A DNA stretch of 64,000 nt, taken from assembly GCF_016591715.1 (NCBI RefSeq), contig NZ_AP024109.1:6384001-6448000 (forward strand). Direction: 5' to 3'. Under the pieces are notes generated by a model. It was not told the origin of the DNA. It was given only the letters and a program-made list of their open reading frames with translations, and made no database searches. Below are positions 19,723-29,107 of the stretch, piece after piece (position 1 is the stretch's first letter; each line of letters begins with the position of its first letter). This DNA is from Mesorhizobium sp. J8. Lineage in GTDB: Bacteria; Pseudomonadota; Alphaproteobacteria; Rhizobiales; Rhizobiaceae. The translations under genes and the position numbers were made by a program.

Positions 19723-20772
19723 ATGCGCTACAATCAGCTTGGCAATACCGGCCTGTTCGTCTCGGAACTCTGCCTCGGCACCATGACCTTCGGCGCCGCC
19801 GGCGAGAACGCCCAATGGGGGCTGATCGCCAGCCTCGACCAGAAAGGCGTCAACGAGATCGTCGGCCGCTCGCTCGCCGCCGGCGTCAATTTCTTCGACA
19901 CGGCCGACGTCTATTCCTTCGGCCAGTCCGAGCAATTGCTGGGACAATCGCTCAAGGATCTCGGCGTCAGACGCTCGGATGTCATCATCGCCACCAAGGT
20001 GCACGGCGCCATGGGCAACGGGCCGAACGATCGCGGCTCCTCGCGCGGCCACATCATGGATTCGGTCGATGGCAGCCTGAAGCGGCTGCAGCTCGACCAT
20101 ATCGATCTCTATCAACTGCACGGCACCGATACGGTGACGCCGATCGACGAGACGCTGCGCGCGCTCGACGACCTCGTCGCCAGCGGCAAGGTGCGCTATG
20201 TGGGCGTCTCCAACTGGCAGGCCTGGCGCATCGCCAAGGCGCTGGGCATTGCGGAGCGCAAGGGCCTTGCCCGTTTCGAGACCGTCCAGTCCTACTACTC
20301 GATCGCCGGCCGCGATCTCGAGCGCGAGATCGTGCCCTTGATCAACGAGGAAAAGCTTGGCCTGATGGTCTGGTCGCCGATGGCGGGCGGGCTGCTTTCC
20401 GGCAAATACGGCCCCGGCGCGCCGGGCAATGGCGAGGGCCGCCGCGCCTCCTTCAACTTCCCGCCGGTCAATGAGGACCGCGCCTGGGCGGCGGTTGCCG
20501 TCATGCGCGAGGTGGCGAAGAAGCACGACGTCAGCGTCGCCACGGTGGCGCTGGGCTACGTGCTGGCAAAACCCTTCGTCATGAGCGTCATCATCGGCGC
20601 CAGCCGCATGGACCAGCTCGAGCAGAACCTTGCCGCCACCGGCTTGCAGCTCGACGCCGACGATCTCGCCAGGCTCGACGAGGTGAGCGCGCTGCCTGCC
20701 GAATATCCTGGCTGGATGCTGGAGCGGCAAGGCGCCGGCCGGCGTCCGGCACCGTTCGTGCCGAAGGCGTAA
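19723..20772 (+). CDS. Aldo/keto reductase
   Basis: NADPH-dependent aldo/keto reductase of 349 aa. The catalytic tetrad can be read: Asp and Tyr in FFDTADVYSFG, Lys in VIIATKVHG, and His in YQLHGTD. The C-terminal NADPH-binding strand is VIIGASRMDQLEQNL. It belongs to the YajO/IolS-like group that reduces small aldehydes and ketones. The start ATG 19723 follows GGGGAAAG. It is convergent with the LysR gene and is the first of two related reductases flanking a LysR-MFS divergent pair. The substrate is unknown. Confidence 0.92.
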   Translation: MRYNQLGNTGLFVSELCLGTMTFGAAGENAQWGLIASLDQKGVNEIVGRSLAAGVNFFDTADVYSFGQSEQLLGQSLKDLGVRRSDVIIATKVHGAMGNGPNDRGSSRGHIMDSVDGSLKRLQLDHIDLYQLHGTDTVTPIDETLRALDDLVASGKVRYVGVSNWQAWRIAKALGIAERKGLARFETVQSYYSIAGRDLEREIVPLINEEKLGLMVWSPMAGGLLSGKYGPGAPGNGEGRRASFNFPPVNEDRAWAAVAVMREVAKKHDVSVATVALGYVLAKPFVMSVIIGASRMDQLEQNLAATGLQLDADDLARLDEVSALPAEYPGWMLERQGAGRRPAPFVPKA

Positions 20773-20823
20773 TTCCGTTCGAGCAGTGAGCCGCGTGCCA
20801 CCGGCGCGCGGCTCTTTCCACAC

Positions 20824-21729
20824 TCAGAGACGGACGGTCTCCGCGAGAAAGTCGAGGAAGGCCCGCACGCGGGCCGGCAGATGCTTGCCCTGGCCGACAT
20901 AGACGGCATGCGTCGGCTCCTCGTCGCCGGGATTGAATTCCTCGAGCAACGGCACGAGACGCCCCGCGGCGATGTCGGGCTCGACATGCCAGCGCGCCAG
21001 CCGAGCAATGCCGGCGCCGGCCAGCGTCGTTCGCCGCATCGCCTCGCCGTCGGTGAGCGACATGTTCCCGACGATCGGCATGATGATCGATTTGCCTGCC
21101 GCATCGACGAAGGGCCAGCCTTCGATATGCCTGGCGAAGCCGAAGGCCAGCATGTTGTGGCGGGCGAGGTCGGACAATGCGCGTGGCGTGCCGCGCGCCT
21201 GGAGATAGGCAGGCGACGCGACCAGCACCATCCGGCTCTGGCCGAGCTTGCGCGCAACCAGGCGTGACTCGCGCAGCGGCCCGGCGCGGATGGCGACATC
21301 GGCGCGCTCCTCCAGAAGATCGATGACACTGTCGGTCAGCACGGCTTCGACGAAAATCTCGGGATAGCGCTCCAGGAAACGCGGCAGCAATTCCATCAAG
21401 CGGTGCTGGCCGAACGGCACATAGGAATTGACCCTCAACCTGCCGCGCGGCGCCGCGCCCGCCGCGGCTTCCCGTTCGGCTGCGTCGAGATCGGCGAGGA
21501 TCCGCGCGCCGCTGTCGTGGAAGGCCAGGCCTTCCGGCGTCAGTTGCAGCTTGCGCGTCGAGCGGCTGATCAGCCGCGCGCCGAGCCGCGCCTCCAGCCG
21601 CGCGATCAGCTTGCTCACCGCCGACGGCGTCATCCGCAATGCCCGCGCCGCAGCGGAAAAGCTGCCCGCCTCGACGACGCGGATAAACACTTCGATCTCA
21701 CCGGAGCGGTTGATGTCGAGCCTCGCCAT
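20824..21729 (-). CDS. LysR family transcriptional regulator
   Basis: A 301-aa LysR-type regulator. The N-terminal winged helix-turn-helix (FIRVVEAGSFSAAARALRMT...SKLIARLEARLGARL) is complete. The C-terminal effector domain resembles that of DsdC/YafC-like regulators of small MFS or reductase genes. It is divergent from the MFS gene at 21909 and probably controls it, and perhaps the two aldo/keto reductases. The inducer is not known. Confidence 0.92.
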   Translation of the reverse strand: MARLDINRSGEIEVFIRVVEAGSFSAAARALRMTPSAVSKLIARLEARLGARLISRSTRKLQLTPEGLAFHDSGARILADLDAAEREAAAGAAPRGRLRVNSYVPFGQHRLMELLPRFLERYPEIFVEAVLTDSVIDLLEERADVAIRAGPLRESRLVARKLGQSRMVLVASPAYLQARGTPRALSDLARHNMLAFGFARHIEGWPFVDAAGKSIIMPIVGNMSLTDGEAMRRTTLAGAGIARLARWHVEPDIAAGRLVPLLEEFNPGDEEPTHAVYVGQGKHLPARVRAFLDFLAETVRL

Positions 21730-21741
21730 TCATGAATCTAT

Positions 21742-21757
21742 TTCACAGAAAATGTGC
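21742..21757. promoter_or_regulatory. Possible LysR-type operator
   Basis: A small dyad CACA-N5-TGTG (21744-21756) lies 15 bp upstream of the LysR start in the divergent spacer. The position fits autoregulation. The dyad is short, so this is tentative. Confidence 0.3.
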
Positions 21758-21802
21758 CTGATGCAAGGCTGGTTCACAGCTTGCCCGATCACGATCTTCT
21801 CC

Positions 21803-21850
21803 GCGCATGATCCCGAAAAGTGGAAACCGGTTTTCGGGAAGATCATGCGC
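21803..21850. repeat. 48-bp palindromic repeat (GCGCATGATC type)
   Basis: Inverted arms GCGCATGATC (21803-21812) and GATCATGCGC (21841-21850) enclose CCCGAAAAG and CTTTTCGGG-like inner arms around AAACCGG. I know this short repeat as common in rhizobial genomes. It sits between the LysR operator region and the MFS start. Confidence 0.75.
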
Positions 21851-21908
21851 CAGCAAAGATTTGGGGCGCGGAACTGAGCGTCCTTTCCTGGACCAGACGG
21901 ACAATGCC

Positions 21909-23096
21909 ATGCCCCTTGCTCTCTATGCCCTCACCGCCGGCGCCTTCGGCATCGGCGTCACCGAATTCGTCATCATGGGCCTGCTGCTCGATGTCAGCGC
22001 CGATCTCGGCGTCTCGATCTCGGCGGCGGGCCTGCTCATTTCCGGCTATGCGCTGGGCGTCGTCGTCGGCGCGCCGCTGCTTGGCGCCTTGACCGGCCGC
22101 CTGGCGAAGAAGACCCTGCTGCTTGCGCTCATGGTGGTCTTCACCGTCGGCAACCTGGCCTGCGCGCTGGCGCCCGACTACTGGACGCTGATGGCGGCGC
22201 GTGTGCTCACCGCCTTCGCCCACGCCTCCTTCTTCGGTGTCGGCTCCGTCGTCGCCACCAGCCTGGTCGCGCCCAACAGGAAGGCCTCAGCCATCGCGCT
22301 GATGTTCACCGGCCTCACCGTCGCCAACATCCTCGGCGTGCCCTTCGGCACCTGGCTCGGCCAGGCTTATGGCTGGCGCTCCAGCTTCCTCGCCGTCACG
22401 CTGGTCGGCGTGGTCGCCTTTGCCGTGATCGCATTGCTGGTGCCGCGCGACGAACCGGCGGCAACGGACGAGGAGGAAAGCTCCGAAGGCACGCTCGCCG
22501 TGCTCGGCCGCCGGGCAGTGCTGCTCGGCCTTCTGACCACGGTGCTGAGCTGGGTCGGCGTCTTTGCCGCCTTCACCTATCTGGCGCCGATCCTGACCCG
22601 CGTCACCGGCTTTTCCGAGGGAGCCGTATCGCCGATCCTGCTCGTCTTCGGCGGCGGGCTGGTAGCGGGCAATCTGCTTGGCGGACGCCTCGCCGACCGG
22701 CACCTGGTGCCGACGGTCGTCGGCACGCTGATAGGCCTGTCGGCGGTGCTGTTCATCATGGCCGCGGCGATCCACCAGCCGGTCGCGGCGATCGTCGCCG
22801 TTGGCCTGCTGGGCGCTGCCGCTTTCGCCACTGTCGCGCCGCTGCAGATGTGGGTGCTGGAGAAGGCCAAGGGCGCCGGCCAGGGCCTGGCCTCCTCCTT
22901 CAACATCGCCGCCTTCAATCTCGGCAACGCCATCGGCGCCTGGCTCGGCGGCTTCGTCATCGACCACGGCCCCGGCCTCGGCGCCGTCCCCCTCGTCGCC
23001 GGCCTGGTGCCGCTCGCGGCGCTCGGCGTCGTGCTGATCGCGCTGCGCCTCGAGCGCGGCCGGGCGATCGGCAAGCCGGTCACGGCGCAGTGCTGA
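21909..23096 (+). CDS. MFS transporter, DHA1 family (AraJ/NepI-like)
   Basis: Major facilitator of 395 aa with about twelve transmembrane helices. The N-terminus (LYALTAGAFGIGVTEFVIMG) is typical of the AraJ/YdhP/NepI group of small-molecule exporters. The loop after helix 2 carries GALTGRLAKK. Start ATG 21909 is chosen because upstream in-frame codons lie in a palindromic repeat. It is divergent from the LysR gene and followed after 36 bp by a second aldo/keto reductase, likely in one operon. The substrate is unknown. Confidence 0.9.
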   Translation: MPLALYALTAGAFGIGVTEFVIMGLLLDVSADLGVSISAAGLLISGYALGVVVGAPLLGALTGRLAKKTLLLALMVVFTVGNLACALAPDYWTLMAARVLTAFAHASFFGVGSVVATSLVAPNRKASAIALMFTGLTVANILGVPFGTWLGQAYGWRSSFLAVTLVGVVAFAVIALLVPRDEPAATDEEESSEGTLAVLGRRAVLLGLLTTVLSWVGVFAAFTYLAPILTRVTGFSEGAVSPILLVFGGGLVAGNLLGGRLADRHLVPTVVGTLIGLSAVLFIMAAAIHQPVAAIVAVGLLGAAAFATVAPLQMWVLEKAKGAGQGLASSFNIAAFNLGNAIGAWLGGFVIDHGPGLGAVPLVAGLVPLAALGVVLIALRLERGRAIGKPVTAQC

Positions 23097-23132
23097 GCGC
23101 TGACCCCTTCGACATCCAATCAGGAGAAAAAG

Positions 23133-24167
23133 ATGGACTATCGACCTCTCGGCGCTTCCGGCCTGAAAGTGCCGGCGCTTTCCTTCGGCGCCGGAACTTT
23201 TGGCGGCTCCGGCCCGCTCTTCGGCCATTGGGGCAACAGCGACGCGAAGGAGGCGCGCCGGCTGGTCGACATCTGCCTCGAGGCAGGCGTCAATCTCTTC
23301 GACACGGCCGATGTCTATTCCAACGGCGCATCGGAGGAGGTGCTTGGGGAGGCCATCAAGGGCCGCCGCGACGCGGTGCTGATCTCGACCAAGACGTCGC
23401 TGCCGATGGGCGACGGCCCGGCCGACTGGGGCTCGTCGCGTTCGCGCCTGATCCGCTCCGTCGACGCGGCGCTGAGGCGCCTCGGCACCGACTACATTGA
23501 CCTGCTGCAGCTCCATGCCTTCGACGCCTCGACGCCGGTCGAGGAAGTGCTGTCGGCGCTCGACGACATCGTGCGCTCCGGCAAGCTGCGCTATGTCGGC
23601 GTCTCCAACTTCTCCGGCTGGCAGGTGATGAAATCGCTCGGCCTGGCCGAGAAGCACGGCTATCCGCGCTATGTCGCGCATCAGGTCTACTATTCGCTGG
23701 TCGGCCGCGACTATGAGTGGGAGCTGATGCCGCTCGGCCTCGACCAAGGCGTCGGCGCGCTGGTGTGGAGCCCGCTCGGCTGGGGCCGGCTCACCGGCAA
23801 GATCCGCCGCGGCCAGCCCTTGCCGGAAAAGAGCCGGCTGCACGGCACGGCCGATTTCGGCCCGCCGGTCGAGAACGAGCATCTGTTCAAGGTGGTCGAT
23901 GCCCTGGAGGCAGTCGCCGCCGAAACCGGCAAGACCGTGCCGCAGGTCGCCATCAACTGGCTCCTGCAGCGGCCGACCGTCTCGTCGGTGATCATCGGCG
24001 CCCGCAATGAGGAGCAGCTTCGCCAGAACTTAGGGGCCGTCGGCTGGGCGCTGACGCCGGAGCAGATCAAGGCGCTCGACGAAGCGAGCGCTGTGACGGC
24101 GCCTTATCCGTATTTCCCCTATCGGCGCCAGGAAGGCTTTGCACGGCTGAACCCACCGGCGGTGTGA
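23133..24167 (+). CDS. Aldo/keto reductase
   Basis: A 344-aa aldo/keto reductase. The tetrad is seen as Asp and Tyr in LFDTADVYSNG, Lys in VLISTKTSL, and His in LLQLHAFDA. NADPH-binding residues are in VIIGARNEEQLRQNL. An AGGAGA ribosome site precedes the ATG. It is a paralogue of the enzyme at 19723 in the same cluster and probably shares a transcript with the MFS gene. Together they suggest detoxification or export of a carbonyl compound under LysR control; that is inference. Confidence 0.92.
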   Translation: MDYRPLGASGLKVPALSFGAGTFGGSGPLFGHWGNSDAKEARRLVDICLEAGVNLFDTADVYSNGASEEVLGEAIKGRRDAVLISTKTSLPMGDGPADWGSSRSRLIRSVDAALRRLGTDYIDLLQLHAFDASTPVEEVLSALDDIVRSGKLRYVGVSNFSGWQVMKSLGLAEKHGYPRYVAHQVYYSLVGRDYEWELMPLGLDQGVGALVWSPLGWGRLTGKIRRGQPLPEKSRLHGTADFGPPVENEHLFKVVDALEAVAAETGKTVPQVAINWLLQRPTVSSVIIGARNEEQLRQNLGAVGWALTPEQIKALDEASAVTAPYPYFPYRRQEGFARLNPPAV

Positions 24168-24180
24168 GCTACCGCTGGTG

Positions 24181-24320
24181 GGTGTGTCGAGTTTCAGGTC
24201 AGGTCGAGTCGAGAAAGATGGCTTCCGAGAACCGGAGCGGAGCGTAGTCAAGTACGTGAGCACCGGAAGCGCAGGAAGCCGTCGTTCGCAGGCCGACCTT
24301 ACCTGAATATCGGCACACCT
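24181..24320. repeat. 140-bp palindromic repeat, family A copy 3
   Basis: GGTGTGTCGAGTTTCAGGT on the left faces ACCTGAATATCGGCACACC on the right. It has the same internal GAACCGGAGCGGAGCGTA and GAGCACCGGAAGCGCAGG blocks as the other copies. The right end carries the stop codon of the convergent usg gene. Confidence 0.9.
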
Positions 24321-24591
24321 AGTGCACCAGAAACTCCCCATCGACCTTCCGCCACTCGTTCGGCGCGATCAGCTTGTGGTGGGTATAGGTCACCGAGTGC
24401 AGCGGTCCGTCGAGCTTGGTCTTCCAGAACTCGATGAAACGGATCAGCACCGGGAATTGCGGAGCTATGTCGTAATCCTGCCAGACAAAGCTTTGCAGCA
24501 GGTGCGGATGGTCCGGGTAGTGGTAAAGGATCTTGGCCGTGGTGAGCCCATATCCCTTGAGCATCAGGTCCATTTCGGAATGGTCGCGCAT
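24319..24591 (-). CDS. usg: Usg family protein
   Basis: A 90-aa protein of the alphaproteobacterial Usg family, named for a gene linked to tryptophan biosynthesis genes in some genomes. The conserved body is LMLKGYGLTTAKILYHYPDH followed by QSFVWQDYDIAP and GPLHSVTYTHHKL. The biochemical role is unknown. I use ATG 24591, which has AAGGA upstream. A longer frame to 24681 has no support. Its TAG stop overlaps the family A repeat. Confidence 0.88.
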   Translation of the reverse strand: MRDHSEMDLMLKGYGLTTAKILYHYPDHPHLLQSFVWQDYDIAPQFPVLIRFIEFWKTKLDGPLHSVTYTHHKLIAPNEWRKVDGEFLVH

Positions 24592-24892
24592 TGCGTTTCC
24601 TTGGTTGATTCTCCTTCCTCCCAACGCCGAATTGTGCCCACGGTTGCTTAACTGTCTATGGATTTCTTCGAGCTCCTTCAAAATTTTTGTCGTTAAAACA
24701 GTTGGTTAGCAGCCGCGAAGCGGGAGTGCTAGTAGCAGTGGCGCTTGACCCTGCGTCATCCCGACGCGCGAATCCAACGTCTAATATTGCCGTCACGGCG
24801 GAACTGTTAATAATGCCCGCGAATTCGCGGCCGCATGCCGCGATGCCGCCGGCGCTTCAAGCCGGCGGAACGGTCCCGGAGGAAAGCTGAAA

Positions 24893-26847
<1,955 letters not shown>

Positions 26848-26848
<1 letters not shown>

Positions 26849-27615
26849 TGACTGGCGAGCTCGGCACCGTCAGCCAACTCTGGCGCTATCCGGCGAGCTC
26901 GCTCGCCGGCGAGCGGCTTGATGTCATCACCGTCGGGCTGAGGACCGTCGACGGCGACCGGCTGTTCGGGCTGGTCGATGCTGCCGACGGCGAGATCGCC
27001 AGACCCGACCGCGAGGCCAGATGGCACAAGGTGCCGCTGATCCGCACCCGGCTGAGCAAGGCCCCGACGAGCAAGGAATGGCGGCTGGAAGTCGCGGTGC
27101 CCGGCGGCGGCTGGTTGCCGGCGCCGGATCCTGAAAGCGACCGCGCGGTGTCCGCATTTCTCGGCTTCGACGCCTCGATCCGGCCGTTCGGCGCGCAGAA
27201 TGCGGCGCCCTCCTATGCCGGCCCGCGGACCGAGGCCCGCTATGCCAAGGCGCCGATCCATCTGCTCACCACCGCCTCGCTCGCAAGGCTGAAGGCGCTG
27301 CATCCTGAAGGCACGCCCGATCCGCGCCGCTTCCGACCCAACATCGTCATCGACATGGCGCCGGTCGAAGGCTCGTTTCCCGAAACGGAATGGATCGGCA
27401 GGAAGCTCGCGATCGGCGATCTCGAGCTCACCGTCTCCGAACCCTGCCGCCGCTGCGGCTTCACCGTCATTGCCCAGGACGGCTTCGACGCCGACCCCGG
27501 CATCTTGCGCAACCTGGTGCGCCACAACGCCCACAATCTCGGCGTCTACTGCACCGTCGACCGGCCGGCGCGGATCGAGATCGGCGCGCCGATGCGATTT
27601 CTGCCAGACAGTTGA
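26848..27615 (+). CDS. MOSC domain-containing protein
   Basis: A 255-aa protein with an N-terminal MOSC beta-barrel-like region and a C-terminal MOSC domain. The conserved cysteine lies in EPCRRCGFTVI. MOSC proteins handle molybdenum-cofactor sulfur or act in Moco-dependent amidoxime reduction. The ATG overlaps the acsA stop (TGATG). That tight coupling to acetyl-CoA synthetase is notable because no functional link is obvious. Confidence 0.88.
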
Positions 27616-27645
27616 AAAACAGGAGCGTGCCTGTTCCGAGGCAGA

Positions 27646-28731
27646 TCAGTTTGCCGCTTCCGGCACCGAGAGACGGCGCGAGCCGAAAGCTCCGAGCTTC
27701 GTCAGACGCGTTCCTATCGCTATGCCGGGCGCTTCGATAAGCCGATAGCTGAGCGTCGCGAGCACGATGCTCAACGGGACGATCACCGCGGAGATGATAA
27801 GCCCCGCCGTTACGGCATCAAGGGACCACAGCGCTTTCGGCAATAGGTATGGCATATGGAGGAACGGCACATTCCAAAGGTAGATGCCGAAACTGACCTT
27901 CCCAAGAAATTGCGGCACCCGGGACACGAGCACAGGCGCCGTGGCCGCGGCGTCGTCGTGATAGAGCAGCGCCAACAAGACAAAGCCGAGCGCCGCCGTC
28001 GCCAGGTCCATTCCACCGAGGCATTGTCGGAGAAAGACGAAGGCCACGACAACGGGCATCCAACCGACAGGTCTCGCCAGCGATGCGGCGAAACGCCCAG
28101 CTCGGCTGGGCACCATGGTGCCCAGAACGAACAGATAACCGTATTCGCCAAGCGGTGGAGCTACGAATATCTCCTGGTTCTTTCTCGCAACGAGGGCCAC
28201 GGCCAACACGGCGAGGACGCCCCGAATGCCCCAGCTCCGATGCACCATGCTCACGATGAGCAGGAGCGGAATGGCAAGCATTTCGACCTGCAGGGTCCAA
28301 CTCGGGCCGACTACCTTGAAGTTCCACAGCGCCATGTTGCCGGCAATGTTCCCCCATGAAAGGGCGGACGGAGCAACCGCTGCCGTCACGGCAACGCATG
28401 GGATCAAGCCTGGATAGATCCGCAGTGCGCGCTTGATCGCAAAAGTGGCCGATACCGACAACCACGTACCCTTGGCCGCATCCAACGACCGGATAAGAAC
28501 GCAGCCGCTGAGTAAGAAGAACAACTCCACGGCCGCCGCGCCGTTGAAGGTCGAGAGCCAGGCCTTCGCCCAGATATCGCTGGCATCCACCTCCCAGAAC
28601 GTCTTTGTCAGCACCCTCTGGATGAGGCCCCGATCGAACAGCAAGATGGAGTGATAGACGATGACCGCGAGCGCGGCATAGGCTCGAAGCCCGTCAAGTG
28701 CCAGTAAACGTTGCTTCGACCCGTCCCCCAT
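27646..28731 (-). CDS. Acyltransferase 3 family membrane protein (O-acetyltransferase)
   Basis: A 361-aa integral membrane acyltransferase. The N-terminal signature LALDGLRAYAALAVIVYHSI is typical of the OafA/NodX-like family that O-acetylates lipopolysaccharide, exopolysaccharide or Nod factors. About ten hydrophobic helices are visible. I choose ATG 28731; a GTG at 28773 adds 14 poor residues. The base composition and codon use look less GC-rich than the flanking core genes, suggesting acquisition by transfer. The acceptor glycan is unknown. Confidence 0.85.
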   Translation of the reverse strand: MGDGSKQRLLALDGLRAYAALAVIVYHSILLFDRGLIQRVLTKTFWEVDASDIWAKAWLSTFNGAAAVELFFLLSGCVLIRSLDAAKGTWLSVSATFAIKRALRIYPGLIPCVAVTAAVAPSALSWGNIAGNMALWNFKVVGPSWTLQVEMLAIPLLLIVSMVHRSWGIRGVLAVLAVALVARKNQEIFVAPPLGEYGYLFVLGTMVPSRAGRFAASLARPVGWMPVVVAFVFLRQCLGGMDLATAALGFVLLALLYHDDAAATAPVLVSRVPQFLGKVSFGIYLWNVPFLHMPYLLPKALWSLDAVTAGLIISAVIVPLSIVLATLSYRLIEAPGIAIGTRLTKLGAFGSRRLSVPEAAN

Positions 28732-28906
28732 TTGTCTGTCTGTACAGCCAACATTCCCGGTCTTCAATTCCACGAGACATCAGTGACCACCGACGGCTGG
28801 AATGTCGAGCACCGGCCGACAGGATGGGGTGTGGAGATCGCAGGAGTGTCGCCCTCTTGTCTTTTGCTGCGGCGCACCCCATCATTGGGGTGTGTTCAAC
28901 GAACTG

Positions 28907-28920
28907 AAAGGAGGTGATCC
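28907..28920 (+). promoter_or_regulatory. Extended Shine-Dalgarno sequence
   Basis: AAAGGAGGTGATCC matches the complement of the alphaproteobacterial 16S rRNA 3' end over its full 14 bases, where 4-6 is usual. The GGAGG core is 7 bases from the ATG at 28922. Confidence 0.75.
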
Positions 28921-28921
28921 G

Positions 28922-28993
28922 ATGTCGAGTGATTTCGTTTTCCATAACGTGAGCTCTGCGGATTGCACTTCCGGGAAGCAGTCTTCCCGTTAA
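28922..28993 (+). CDS. Micro-ORF, 23-residue peptide of unknown function
   Basis: Begins MSSDFVFHNVSS and ends TSGKQSSR before TAA. It is hydrophilic, has one cysteine near the middle, and lacks a signal or membrane segment. The main argument for translation is the exceptional ribosome-binding site at optimal spacing. It lies in the 376-bp gap between the acyltransferase and the TadG-like gene. I do not recognise the peptide family. It could be a regulatory leader or decoy rather than a functional peptide. Confidence 0.5.
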   Translation: MSSDFVFHNVSSADCTSGKQSSR

Positions 28994-29062
28994 GGCGCGA
29001 GACGCGCGGCAGGTAGCCCGGAGGGGCTGCCGCCAGGAGCCGCGTCATGGACGGAAACACGG

Positions 29063-29098
29063 AAGGCCGCCGGCTTCGTCAAGAAGCGGCGGCCTTTT
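29063..29098 (+). terminator. Intrinsic terminator of the micro-ORF transcript
   Basis: A 9-bp stem (29063-29071 with 29088-29096) continues as a 5-bp inner stem (GCTTC/GAAGC) past one bulged G and ends in TTTTCC. It lies 10 bp from the stop of the convergent TadG-like gene and may stop transcription from both sides. Confidence 0.8.
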
Positions 29099-29107
29099 CC
29101 GTTTGAA

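Larger units (their letters stand above)
28871..29100 (+). ncRNA. Structured transcript with micro-ORF and terminator
   Basis: The segment starts with a hairpin (CACCCCA/TGGGGTG, 28875-28892). It continues through a Shine-Dalgarno with full complementarity to the 16S 3' end and a 23-codon ORF. It then runs through about 65 bases of GC-rich stem-forming sequence (AGGTAGCCCGGAGGGGCTGCC) and ends at a strong intrinsic terminator at 29063-29098. No other plus-strand gene lies before the terminator. The layout is that of a small stand-alone mRNA or a dual-function sRNA. Expression is not shown by sequence. Confidence 0.45.
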
